A stretch of 15,523 nt of DNA from Verrucomicrobiota bacterium (GCA_005798925.1 SYID01000095.1:1-15523), one strand, 5' to 3'; counted from the first letter of the stretch, positions 1-7,654 are shown. Notes: a model not told the origin generated them from the letters alone. Program-made: numbers and translations.

Positions 1-584
1 GCGATGACGGTGCCTTTCGCCGTGACGACGGATTGGCCGACGTCGAGGCGGGCCATCTCGCGGGCCATGCGCGTGCCGAATTCCAGCTGATCGTCGGCGA
101 TGCCGCAGACCCAGCCGGTCATGCAGCCGGGGGAGGCGAGGTGGTCGTCGAGGAAGACGCGCGCGTCGAGCATGCGGACGCCGACCTGCTCGATCTCGGC
201 GGAGACCGCCCCGAAGATCGTCTCGGCGTTGCGCTCCTTGAGCGAGGCCATCAGCGCGATGAGCTTGAGGTCTGGCACCATGCCCGTGAAGAGCTTGCGC
301 GGGGTCACCTGACCGGCCATGACGGCGCCCCCGGCGCCGAGTTCCTTCAACGCGTCGAGCAGCTGGCCGAGCTTGCCGACGGGGACCGCGCGGCGGTCGG
401 CCGGCGCGAAGGTCGCGACGAGCGCCGGGTCGGTCTCCTCTTCGAAGGACACCAACTTGACCGTCGCGCCGCGTTCGCGGGCGCAGTCGACGAGCAGGGA
501 GGGGTAGCGGCCTTTGCCGGCGATCACGACCACGGTCTGGCCCGGGTCGAACCCGGGAGGGAGGAAGCGCGAGGCGGACGCCAT
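1..584 (-). CDS. lpxI: UDP-2,3-diacylglucosamine pyrophosphatase LpxI (C-terminus cut by window)
   Basis: LpxI hydrolyses UDP-2,3-diacylglucosamine to lipid X and UMP, a cytoplasmic step of lipid A synthesis that LpxH performs in enterobacteria. Reading the minus strand from the ATG at 582-584 gives 194 open codons before the window edge. Family hallmarks are IAGKGRYP (about residues 21-28), where LpxI has IAGxGxLP; VMAGQV (88-93); and LDVGQSVV (180-187), close to the DIGQAVVV motif of the C-terminal half. Full-length members are about 270-290 residues, so roughly the last third is missing. No Shine-Dalgarno is visible before the ATG, and the start lies in a short inverted repeat, so the start is likely but unproven. 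The gene diverges from nadD. Its presence implies a lipid A-bearing outer membrane. Confidence 0.88.
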   Translation of the reverse strand, partial: MASASRFLPPGFDPGQTVVVIAGKGRYPSLLVDCARERGATVKLVSFEEETDPALVATFAPADRRAVPVGKLGQLLDALKELGAGGAVMAGQVTPRKLFTGMVPDLKLIALMASLKERNAETIFGAVSAEIEQVGVRMLDARVFLDDHLASPGCMTGWVCGIADDQLEFGTRMAREMARLDVGQSVVTAKGTVI

Positions 585-631
585 GAGCCCAGTGTCTCGG
601 CCCAAGGGTCCGGGCTCAAGCCTGCTTTGGG

Positions 632-660
632 TTGCCATGGTTCGCGCGCCCGGGCGTAAT
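632..660 (+). promoter_or_regulatory. Candidate sigma70-type promoter for nadD-rsfS
   Basis: TTGCCA at 632-637 (5 of 6 to the -35 consensus) is followed after exactly 17 bases by CGTAAT at 655-660 (4 of 6 to the -10 consensus). Transcription would begin near 667, at or just before the nadD start. That favours the internal ATG at 678 as start, with a very short leader. This is seen by eye only; the element lies in the 81-bp gap between the divergent lpxI and nadD genes. Confidence 0.4.
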
Positions 661-665
661 GCGGC

Positions 666-1256
666 ATGCCGTTCGCCATGGGCATCCTGGGTGGGAGTTT
701 CGATCCCCCGCATGCGGGTCATGTGGCCGCGGCCGTGGCCGCGCACGATCAGCTCGGCTTGGACGAGGTTCGCATCCTCCCGGCGGGGCAGGCGCCCCTC
801 CGTTCGGGTGCTCCCGTCGCCGCCGCCGCCGACCGCGCGGCGATGTGCCGGCTCGCGTTCGCGGATCATCCGTGGGCCGTGGTGGACGAGCGCGAGATCC
901 GTCGCGCCGGCATGAGCTGGTCCGTCGAGACCGCGCGCGAGTTGGCGAAGGAGTTTCCCGCCGCCCGCCGAGTGTGGATCCTGGGGGCCGACCAGCTGGC
1001 CCGGCTAGACCGATGGAAGGATGTCGTCGAGCTCTGCGGGCTCCTCGAGTTCGCCGTCTTGTCGCGCGACGATCTCCCGGCCGCGCCGCCGGCTTCCCTC
1101 GCGGCGGTCATCCGCCTGACGGTGCTGACGGCGCCGGCCGTGCGGGTCTCCTCCACTGCCTTGCGCGAGGCCCTCCGACGCGGTGATTCGCCCCGAAACG
1201 GCTTGCCCCTCGCGGTCGCCCGCCACATCGATGAGCGCTCCCTTTACCAAGCCTGA
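666..1256 (+). CDS. nadD: Nicotinate-nucleotide adenylyltransferase NadD
   Basis: NadD joins ATP and nicotinate mononucleotide to give deamido-NAD in cytoplasmic NAD synthesis. The 196-residue product is of usual family length. It shows the nucleotidyltransferase signature GGSFDPPHAGH (residues 9-19, holding the HxGH-type ATP site), LGADQLARLDRW (106-117; the family has GAD followed by a conserved W) and VSSTALREAL (161-170; SSTxIR motif). The usual PPHK/R loop near residue 43 reads APLR, so its histidine is replaced. Two in-frame ATGs exist, at 666 and 678. Neither has a clear Shine-Dalgarno, and the candidate promoter favours 678. The stop is two bases before the rsfS ATG, so the two genes are almost certainly one transcript. 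Confidence 0.92.
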   Translation: MPFAMGILGGSFDPPHAGHVAAAVAAHDQLGLDEVRILPAGQAPLRSGAPVAAAADRAAMCRLAFADHPWAVVDEREIRRAGMSWSVETARELAKEFPAARRVWILGADQLARLDRWKDVVELCGLLEFAVLSRDDLPAAPPASLAAVIRLTVLTAPAVRVSSTALREALRRGDSPRNGLPLAVARHIDERSLYQA

Positions 1257-1258
1257 TC

Positions 1259-1795
1259 ATGTCCGCCCTCAAGAAGAAGACCAAGAAGCCCGCCGTCCGT
1301 AAGCCCGCCGCCAAAGTCCGGCCGGCCGGCAAGTCCGCCAAGCCGGCGGCGCGCCCCGCGCGCCGGATCCTGCCCGCCGTGCCGGCGCTGAAGGCCAAGA
1401 GCCGCGGCGAGAAGGCCGCCGCCAAGCCGATGGTCGTCCTGCCCAAGCTCCCGGGGCATCTGGTCGCCGCGGTCCGCGCGCTCGACGACAAGAAGGCGGT
1501 CGACATCCGGGTCCTTGAGATGGGCCAGATCTCCTCCGTCGCCGACTTCCTCGTCGTCGCGACCGGCACTTCCGAGCCGCACCTGCGGGCCTTGCGCATC
1601 GCGCTCGAGCAGGCGCTCGACGAAGCCGGCGTCTCGTCCCGTTCCGAGTCCCAACGCGACAGCGGCTGGACGGTCGTCGACGCTTTCGACGTCCTCTTCC
1701 ATGTGTTCCGGGAAGACACCCGTCGCAGCTACGCCCTCGAGGCGCTGTGGAAGGACGGCCTGGACATCCCGGCGTCGGCGATCCTGAAGGCCTGA
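1259..1795 (+). CDS. rsfS: Ribosome silencing factor RsfS (YbeB/Iojap family) with basic N-terminal tail
   Basis: RsfS binds protein L14 (uL14) of the large ribosomal subunit and blocks subunit joining, lowering translation in starved cells. The family domain spans about residues 66-165: it includes the ADFLVVATG segment (95-103), the SGWTVVDAFDVLFHVF region (135-150), the acidic-aromatic REDTRRSY stretch (151-158) and LEALW (160-164). The product is 178 residues, while most relatives are about 105-140. The excess is an N-terminal tail of about 60 residues with 13 Lys and 6 Arg plus many Ala and Pro, likely disordered. The ATG lies two bases after the nadD stop. A later start inside the tail cannot be excluded, but the first internal Met (residue 58) would leave only the core domain. 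Confidence 0.92.
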   Translation: MSALKKKTKKPAVRKPAAKVRPAGKSAKPAARPARRILPAVPALKAKSRGEKAAAKPMVVLPKLPGHLVAAVRALDDKKAVDIRVLEMGQISSVADFLVVATGTSEPHLRALRIALEQALDEAGVSSRSESQRDSGWTVVDAFDVLFHVFREDTRRSYALEALWKDGLDIPASAILKA

Positions 1796-1815
1796 CCAAA
1801 AAAGGGCTTACCCGG
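1796..1815 (-). terminator. Weak terminator-like T tract after the tRNA gene
   Basis: On the minus strand, just 3' of the tRNA CCA, a GGG-TAAG-CCC mini-hairpin (1813 to 1804) runs directly into six T (1803 to 1798). The stem is only three base pairs, so this is a weak candidate. It could end transcripts coming from the tRNA and from the upstream operon, and it lies between two convergent genes. Confidence 0.25.
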
Positions 1816-1892
1816 TGGTGGTAGTGGGCAGGATCGAACTGCCGACCTAGGGCTTATGAGTCCCTCGCTCTAACCAACTGAGCTACACTACC
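1816..1892 (-). tRNA. tRNA-Met (CAT), CCA encoded
   Basis: A full cloverleaf is readable on the minus strand (77 nt including CCA). The acceptor stem is GGTAGTG (1892-1886) with CACTACC (1826-1820), followed by discriminator A and an encoded CCA (1818-1816). The D arm contains GCTCAGTTGGTTAGAGC. The anticodon loop is CTCATAA with anticodon CAT. The T arm is GGCAG-TTCGATC-CTGCC. A fully paired acceptor start argues against initiator tRNA. Elongator Met is the best reading. An isoleucine-2 tRNA (CAT modified to lysidine) cannot be excluded by eye. The innermost anticodon-stem pair (31:39) appears as A-G, a mismatch. The gene lies between rsfS (convergent) and the minus-strand operon. Confidence 0.93.
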
Positions 1893-1909
1893 GAAGACCG
1901 AGTCCCCTC

Positions 1910-1938
1910 AGTCCACCCCAGCCCGCGGGCCTCGTCAA
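1910..1938 (-). promoter_or_regulatory. Candidate promoter for the tRNA gene
   Basis: On the minus strand TTGACG (1938-1933, 5 of 6 to -35) is followed after 17 bases by TGGACT (1915-1910, 3 of 6 to -10), placing a start about ten bases upstream of the mature tRNA 5' end. The -10 match is poor. The tRNA could instead be read through from the operon ending at 1952, as no convincing terminator lies between them. Confidence 0.3.
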
Positions 1939-1951
1939 GCCGATTGCGGGT

Positions 1952-2569
1952 TCAAGGGCGCTGATGGACCAGGATCCAGAAGCACCAAAGCCAAAGCACG
2001 AAACCGAGGGAGGCCAAGGCGAGGGCCAGGCTGGCCTGCGTCTGGCGGATCTCGCCCAGTCCTTCCAGTTCGAGCTGACGGCCGACGCGGCGGACGAAGG
2101 CCACGGGCAGGAAGCAGCCCGAACCAGTGGTGAAGATCAGCAGGATGAAGAGCGACAACGGCGAAGCGTCGGGCGCGACGACGTGCCACCCGTAGACGGC
2201 GAGGGCGAAGAGCGGCGGCAGGAGGAAGGTCGATCCGCACCAGAGGTAGCCTTCGCGCACCGCGCGTTCCAAGGATTCGCCGGCTTGCTGCCGCGTGTCG
2301 ACCGGTCGGACCGCTTCCAGGACGCCTTCGGCGCCAGGCGAAGGGGGGACGAGGCCGTTCCCGGGATCGTCGGCCGGCACGGCGGCAGGAGCCCGCGTGA
2401 GGCCGATGATGCGGAAATAGTCGCGGATCGTCAGCCACTGACCGTCCACTTCGATGTTGTGCAGCAGGCTGAGCTCGCCTGCGCGCAGCATCTCGCTCAC
2501 GCGCGCCAGAGGGAAGGGACCGGTGACGGCGCCTTTCCAGCGGAGACGAAAATGGGCAGGGGGGGGCAT
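1952..2569 (-). CDS. GYF_2-like domain membrane protein (operon gene D)
   Basis: This 205-residue protein is of unknown function. Residues 8-51 (LRWKG, GPFP, LRAGELS, VDGQWLTI) resemble the GYF_2/DUF4339 domain, a small protein-binding fold found at the N-terminus of many bacterial membrane proteins. A Pro- and acid-rich linker follows (60-100). Three hydrophobic segments come next: about 110-132, 137-158 and 180-201. The Arg-rich stretch between the second and third (160-175) suggests that it and the N-terminal domain face the cytoplasm. The ATG is three bases beyond the stop of the 983-residue gene, so it should be the last gene of the four-gene operon. Inference: it docks a proline-rich or regulatory partner at the membrane complex. 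The domain call is by motif only. Confidence 0.75.
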   Translation of the reverse strand: MPPPAHFRLRWKGAVTGPFPLARVSEMLRAGELSLLHNIEVDGQWLTIRDYFRIIGLTRAPAAVPADDPGNGLVPPSPGAEGVLEAVRPVDTRQQAGESLERAVREGYLWCGSTFLLPPLFALAVYGWHVVAPDASPLSLFILLIFTTGSGCFLPVAFVRRVGRQLELEGLGEIRQTQASLALALASLGFVLWLWCFWILVHQRP

Positions 2570-2572
2570 GGT

Positions 2573-5524
2573 TCAGAGGTCGCGGCCTTGCAGCAGGGTT
2601 TCCCAGCCGCCTTCGGGGGGCGGCAGCCCGGTCGGTATGCCGGCGGCGGCGGCGGCTTCGGCCACCGTGCCAGGATAGCGCAGGAGAGGCGACAGGGGGG
2701 CGGCGTCCGCGACGCGGCTGATCTCGCCCGTTTCGGTCACGCGGAAGAGCACCGTCGCCTTGCCTTCGTTGTCCAGCCCGTAGAGCGCGGAGCCTTTGAT
2801 CGACTCGCGCAGGGCCGGCCGGCCGTCCCGGCCGACCATGCCGGCGAAGATGAGCCTGCGGCTGCGGAGATTGGCGAAAGTCGCCCGCCAGAAGCGCGCT
2901 TCCTCGGCGTACCCGGGTCCGCCCTGGCGGACCAGGAAAGCGCGCAGGTCGCCCTTGGCGTGGGCCCACTTGTCCTTGAACAGATAGTCGTAAGGCCGCA
3001 GGTCGTTCTGCGTGATGCGACGGAGCTGTTCGGCGTCGCGCTGCGCGGAAGGCGAGAACAGCAGCCCCCAGACGTCAGGCCGGACGGAAGCCAGCTGGAA
3101 GAATTCCTGGAGATGATAGGCCCGCAGCTCAGGGTAGGGTGATTCGCTGCGACGGACGCGTTCCATCGTGCGCAACGGCGGCTCGAGGAGCTGACCGGTC
3201 TTCGGGTCTTGGAAGCGGGTCACCTGGCGGATGAATTCCAGTTCGGGGATGGCCGTCAGCCCCGTGACTTCCTCGCCGCCGCGGACGCCGTTGTTGAATT
3301 CCTGCCGACGCCAGGAGACTTCGATGATGGCGCCGTCCTGATTGAGTTCTTTCGCATGCTGGACGAACTGGACGCCGTCCGAGATGGCGCTGCGGGTCTC
3401 GGTGATGTCGCCGACGACGTAGGCCGAACGGCCCGGGGTCATCCCCCGGAACGAATAAAGCTGGAGCGTCCCGCGGCGCAGGGATTCGGCGAGCGAGGTG
3501 TCGGAGAGTCGCCGAAGGCGACGCAGTTCTTCCTCATTGAGCGAGGGCGGATGGAAGATCCCGCGCGGATCGGCCGACGCGGCCGCGTCCCACATCGCGC
3601 CGACCCGCGGCGCGAGCGCCGTGCGCGGCAATGCCTGGAGGGTCGGGGCCTTCCCGAAGACGAAGGAGGCCCGGGCGCCGAGGTCGGACTTCTCGCCGGC
3701 GAGATTCGCGGCCGCGTCGGAGAGCGCGGCGAGGTACGCCGCGAGGTCGGCCGCTCCGGCGAGGGCCCGGAGCGCCGCGGCGACCTTCCGTTCGTCGCCG
3801 AGGCGCAGTTCGGCCCGGTCCGCGGCGGCTTCGGCGGAGTCGAGGTCTTTCTCCCGCAGTTCGGCCAGGGCCCGCAGCGACGCGCGCAGTCGCTCGAGCG
3901 TGGCGACCGCGGCCGCGCTGTCGGCGATCGCCGGGCTGTCGCCGATGGCCTTGTTGAGCGCGGTGGTCAGCGTCTCGATTTCGCGGCGGAGTCGGTCGAT
4001 CTCGGCCTGGCAGGCCGCGGCGAGCGACTCGGGGGCGGGAAAACGCCGGGCGAGCTGTTCGCGGAGCGCCGGACCGACCTGGCCTAGTTCGGCCAGGTAG
4101 CGTTTCACGCGGTCGCGGGTGTCGGCGAGCGTGCCCGGGTCGAGTCCGGCGCGGGCGCGTTCGGCCAGCTGGAGCGCCTCCACGGTAAGGCGCTGCTCGG
4201 CGGCGAGCTGGGCGCGCAGTTTCTCGCGCAAGGGGCGGGCGTCGGCGAGCCGTCTGGCTTTCTCGGCGGCCGAAGCGCCGCCGTTTTCGAAGGCCTCGAG
4301 CGCTCCGCGGGCGCCGGCGTGGTCGTACAGCTCGAGGAGCCGGTTGGCTTCGGAGAAGCGTCCGAGGGACTCCTCCTCCTGCTGGCGGATGAAGTTCCAG
4401 CTGACGATTCCGCCGACGACGACCAGCAGGCCGACGACCCAGGCCGCCGTGAGCGCGAGATAACGGCGGCTCAGCCGGGTGCGCGTGTTGTGGCGCAGCG
4501 CGCGGGCCTCAGGGATGATCCCTTCCGGCAGCCGGCCGGCGTGCGCGTCGGCGCGTTCAAGCCAGGCGCTGAGACGGACGATCAGGATCGCCGGCGAGCC
4601 GCCCCGGGCGGCCTCTTGGCGCAGCAGCGCCCATTCTTCCTCGAGTCCGGCGACGGCGGCCCGCTGGCCGGCTTCCGCCTCGGCGTCGGCGGCGAGCGCT
4701 CCGGCCCAGGACTCGAGTTCGCCGACGGTCGCGAGCTGGTCGGCGGAAAGGTTGAGGTGATGGTCCCGCTCGAGCGCTCGGACGCGGCCGAGGGCGGCGG
4801 CGCAGGGTTCCCAATGGCCGCCAGCTTTCGCCTCGGCGGCCGCGACGAGGTGCGCGCCGACCTGCTCGGCGGCCTTGCCGCGCAGCCACGCGGTCCGCCG
4901 GGCCAGCGCTTCCTCCCAACGCGGCTCGTCGGCGAGCTCAAGCGCGCCGAAGCGTTCCATGCGCTCCATGAGTTCCACGGCCGCTTCGCCGGCGTCCGCC
5001 GCGAAGAGCGCGCCGACCTTGCCGAGCGCTTCGCGCAGGAACTTGGCGGAGAGGCGGGTGAGTTCCGAGCGCGCGTTGGGGTCGTCCGGATTGATGCGCA
5101 CGATCGACCGCAGCACGGAGAGCGCGCGGTCTTCGTCGCGGCTCCGGATCGCGTCGCGGTAATCGCGGTAGAGGGGGTGGTTCTCGCCGATGGCGCGGCC
5201 GTAGAGGCTCTCGACGGCGAGCACATGCTGGCTGTCCAGCGGGAATCCCGCAGGCAGGCCGCGCTCCCGGCACAGCGCATGCCAGCGGTCCGACTCGGCG
5301 AAGCTCAGGGCGGCGCAGAGCCCGAGGAGGTCGGGGTCGGTCTCCGCGGCCTGGAACGCGGCATGCTCGTTGCCGCCGCGCGCGAGGGCCGCGCATTGTT
5401 CGAGCCGCTCCCGGGCCCGCTGGCAGAGCGCCGCGTATTCGCCGGCGAGCGAGCGCGCCTCGAGGTCGGGGGTCCCCAGTTCGAGCTGGCCGCGGATGCG
5501 GGCGATGAGCCGTTCGACCTGCAT
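2573..5524 (-). CDS. Large single-span helical/coiled-coil protein of a GTPase operon (gene C)
   Basis: I do not recognise a named family for this 983-residue protein. Residues 1-345 are almost wholly helical, with an NPDDPNA stretch (145-151) recalling TPR-like repeats. An Arg-rich stop (RHNTRTRLSRR, 344-354) precedes one strong membrane span (about 355-376), predicting a cytoplasmic N-terminus and a periplasmic C-terminus. Residues 380-620 are rich in Ala, Glu, Leu and Arg and look like coiled coil. The C-terminal 330 residues are different: they have a globular, mixed composition, many aromatics, and a GMTPGRSAY motif (694-702) that echoes the N-terminus of gene B. There is no signal peptide, and no catalytic motif is evident. 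It starts three bases after the gene B stop, so translation is likely coupled. Likely role, by inference: a scaffold or sensor spanning the envelope. Confidence 0.8.
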   Translation of the reverse strand: MQVERLIARIRGQLELGTPDLEARSLAGEYAALCQRARERLEQCAALARGGNEHAAFQAAETDPDLLGLCAALSFAESDRWHALCRERGLPAGFPLDSQHVLAVESLYGRAIGENHPLYRDYRDAIRSRDEDRALSVLRSIVRINPDDPNARSELTRLSAKFLREALGKVGALFAADAGEAAVELMERMERFGALELADEPRWEEALARRTAWLRGKAAEQVGAHLVAAAEAKAGGHWEPCAAALGRVRALERDHHLNLSADQLATVGELESWAGALAADAEAEAGQRAAVAGLEEEWALLRQEAARGGSPAILIVRLSAWLERADAHAGRLPEGIIPEARALRHNTRTRLSRRYLALTAAWVVGLLVVVGGIVSWNFIRQQEEESLGRFSEANRLLELYDHAGARGALEAFENGGASAAEKARRLADARPLREKLRAQLAAEQRLTVEALQLAERARAGLDPGTLADTRDRVKRYLAELGQVGPALREQLARRFPAPESLAAACQAEIDRLRREIETLTTALNKAIGDSPAIADSAAAVATLERLRASLRALAELREKDLDSAEAAADRAELRLGDERKVAAALRALAGAADLAAYLAALSDAAANLAGEKSDLGARASFVFGKAPTLQALPRTALAPRVGAMWDAAASADPRGIFHPPSLNEEELRRLRRLSDTSLAESLRRGTLQLYSFRGMTPGRSAYVVGDITETRSAISDGVQFVQHAKELNQDGAIIEVSWRRQEFNNGVRGGEEVTGLTAIPELEFIRQVTRFQDPKTGQLLEPPLRTMERVRRSESPYPELRAYHLQEFFQLASVRPDVWGLLFSPSAQRDAEQLRRITQNDLRPYDYLFKDKWAHAKGDLRAFLVRQGGPGYAEEARFWRATFANLRSRRLIFAGMVGRDGRPALRESIKGSALYGLDNEGKATVLFRVTETGEISRVADAAPLSPLLRYPGTVAEAAAAAGIPTGLPPPEGGWETLLQGRDL

Positions 5525-5527
5525 GCG

Positions 5528-7654
5528 TCAGCGCAGTTCGAGGAGCGCGGGACCGGCTTTGCCGTCGGCGTCCACGGCGCGCAGCGTCCAAGGCGCGCCG
5601 GCTTCGAGGAGCCGGCCGGCCTGGAAGAGTTTCCGGCGGGCGTCGATGGATTCGTAGCTGGGCGCGTCCGGACCTTGGCGGCGCTCCAGGCGGTTGAGGT
5701 CCGTCTCCAGCAGCGACCGGGTGGCGCGGGGCGAAGGCAGGTCGTTGTCGGGGAATTCATGCCCGTCGGGATAGAGCCCCACGAGGCCCGGCGCCCAGAC
5801 GAACGCGTTCACGGCCGGCTCCGCCCAGGCGGCGGCGCGGATCACGCCGGTGTCCGCGTCGAGCACCAGCGAACCCGGGCCGAGGTCGAGCGCCTGCAAC
5901 GACCTGACGTCGCCGAGCAGCGCCAGGCATTGCCGGCGGCCTTGGGGCAGGCTGATCTCGAGGAGGCGGTTCGCGTCCGCCCGCAGCCCTTCGGCGTCGC
6001 GGAAATTCAGCGCGACGACATCCCGACGGCCGCCCAGGCCGATCGCGATCGCCGGAGAACGGCCGGGTTCGGGCGTGGATTCGATCCAGATGGTCTGGGA
6101 GGAGCGGCGGATCTCGCCGGCCAGGAAGGGCGTCGCCTCGTCCCGGACGTGCGGGGAGGCGAGCGCCAGCAACCGCAGGCGCACGGCGATGGAATTGTTC
6201 TTGGTCGACCCGGCGGCGTCGACGACGGTGCGGAGCGTGTCGACGGCCTTGCGCGACAGCGCGAACTCGGCCTGCGAAGGCTGGTCGCGGCCGGCGCTTC
6301 CGCCGCGCCACTCGCCGGGGACGAGGATGACCGGCCGCACGTCGATCGTCTGCAGGCGGCCCGCGCGCTCGGCGAGCTGCCTGAGGAGCGTCCAGGCTTG
6401 GTCCGCGGGCACCTTCAGCTGGGCGCCGAGGCGGAGGGCCTCCTCGGCTTCCGTCCGGATCGCCTGACAGGCCCGCGGGGCGTCGGTGATGCCGGGCCGG
6501 TCGAGACGGCGGGAGAACGCGCGGACGGCGCTCGCCGAGAATTCGCGCAGCAGCCGGGGCAGCACTTGTTCGCGGTAATTCGCGACGAAACGCGGCGAGC
6601 GCGCGCTGGTCTCGGACCAGAGCCTCGCGGCGGCGAGGACGTCGTCGGCTTCGAGCAGGCCTTGGATCTCGGTGAGCGCGCGGTTGGCACGGAGGATCTC
6701 GTCGGTCTGCGCGGTCTCCTCCGGCGTGGGGGCCGGCCGCGCCACGACGACGGGCGCCGGGGCTGGTTCCGGTGTCGACGGGCGCGCAAGGAAGATCGTG
6801 GCGGCGCCCGCCCCGAGCAGCAGGGCTCCGCCGACGATCCAGACGAGGACGCCGGCGGAGCCGGAGGCCTTGGGCGGCGCCGCCGGCGAAGCGCCGGCCG
6901 CCGCCGGTCTGGCGACGGCGACGCCGACCGCGGCCTGACGGGCTAGGTCGCCGGAGGGAGCGGGCAGGTCGGCGGCCAGGGCGAGGTCGATCAAGGCCGT
7001 GCCGTCGCCGTCGTGGGCGGACCAGAGGAAACCCTCGCCGCCGGTCACGCGGGCGTCGGTGGTGAAGCCGGCGGCCCAGGCGGCCTTGCCGATGAGCGCG
7101 GAGGATTCCGCGAACAGGCGCAGGACCGTCTCCGTGTCGGGCGGATTGAGGAGGCTGACCTTCGCGGCGCCGGAGGCGTTGACGAGCCAGGCGGCCTTCG
7201 CGCCGGTGCCGGCGAGCTCGCGCCAGCGGGTGGCGGGCGAGAGCGGGGCGTAGGCCCCGAGCCTGAGGGGTTTGTCTTCGCCTTCCAGCCAGGCGGGGGC
7301 GCCGGCCCACTCGTCCTGCCAGCCGGACCAGCGGGCCGCGAGCGCGGCCGGCGGCGGAAGCAGGGCGGCCTCCTCGGCGGAGAAGATCAGGTGGTGCGCC
7401 AGCCGGTTGTCGCGTTGCGTGTAATCGAGTCCGCGCGCGACGAAGCGCGAGAGCACGAACCAGCTGCGACCGGCGGCCTCGAGGGCGCGGAACGTGAAAG
7501 TGGCGTCGCCGGCGAGCCCGTGCGGGGTGCCGAGGCTTTCGAGGAGCTGCGCAAGCCGGTCCGGCACCGCGCGATGCCGGGCGACCGTGCAGTAGCCGGA
7601 ACGTCCCGGAGTCAGGCCTTGCGGCGCCGAAGTGAAGATCAGTTGGAGGGGCAT
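5528..7654 (-). CDS. GAP1-N2-like domain protein with one membrane span (gene B)
   Basis: The N-terminal 230 residues of this 708-residue protein resemble GAP1-N2, the type 2 N-terminal domain of GTPase-associated protein 1. The match is the opening strand LQLIFTSAPQGLTPGRSGY (3-21), TVARHRAV (23-30) and the RDNRLAHHLIF motif (81-91). GAP1 proteins are known from comparative genomics as genomic partners of P-loop GTPases in predicted conflict systems, which fits the GTPase gene directly upstream. A Pro/Ala linker leads to one membrane span (about 266-290), then a Pro-rich segment (291-316), helices (317-430) and a beta-rich C-terminal region (about 435-640) of unknown type. The ATG overlaps the upstream stop as TGATG. 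Expected topology is a cytoplasmic GAP1-like domain and a periplasmic C-terminus. The family call is from memory of its motifs and has not been searched. Confidence 0.78.
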   Translation of the reverse strand: MPLQLIFTSAPQGLTPGRSGYCTVARHRAVPDRLAQLLESLGTPHGLAGDATFTFRALEAAGRSWFVLSRFVARGLDYTQRDNRLAHHLIFSAEEAALLPPPAALAARWSGWQDEWAGAPAWLEGEDKPLRLGAYAPLSPATRWRELAGTGAKAAWLVNASGAAKVSLLNPPDTETVLRLFAESSALIGKAAWAAGFTTDARVTGGEGFLWSAHDGDGTALIDLALAADLPAPSGDLARQAAVGVAVARPAAAGASPAAPPKASGSAGVLVWIVGGALLLGAGAATIFLARPSTPEPAPAPVVVARPAPTPEETAQTDEILRANRALTEIQGLLEADDVLAAARLWSETSARSPRFVANYREQVLPRLLREFSASAVRAFSRRLDRPGITDAPRACQAIRTEAEEALRLGAQLKVPADQAWTLLRQLAERAGRLQTIDVRPVILVPGEWRGGSAGRDQPSQAEFALSRKAVDTLRTVVDAAGSTKNNSIAVRLRLLALASPHVRDEATPFLAGEIRRSSQTIWIESTPEPGRSPAIAIGLGGRRDVVALNFRDAEGLRADANRLLEISLPQGRRQCLALLGDVRSLQALDLGPGSLVLDADTGVIRAAAWAEPAVNAFVWAPGLVGLYPDGHEFPDNDLPSPRATRSLLETDLNRLERRQGPDAPSYESIDARRKLFQAGRLLEAGAPWTLRAVDADGKAGPALLELR

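Noticed and set aside
1921..1930. Terminator at the end of the four-gene operon
   Set aside because: GCCCGCGGGC is a perfect palindrome but leaves no loop and is not followed by a T tract.
1964..3142. A 392-codon plus-strand open frame antisense to genes D and C
   Set aside because: It crosses the junction of two minus-strand genes and shows only Arg/Glu/Gln/Gly-rich low-complexity sequence.
4319..6946. An 875-codon plus-strand open frame, antisense to genes C and B
   Set aside because: It is rich in Arg, Gly, Glu and Ala with no domain motifs, and it covers two genes with clear membrane spans and a GAP1-like start. It is a shadow typical of high-G+C coding sequence.
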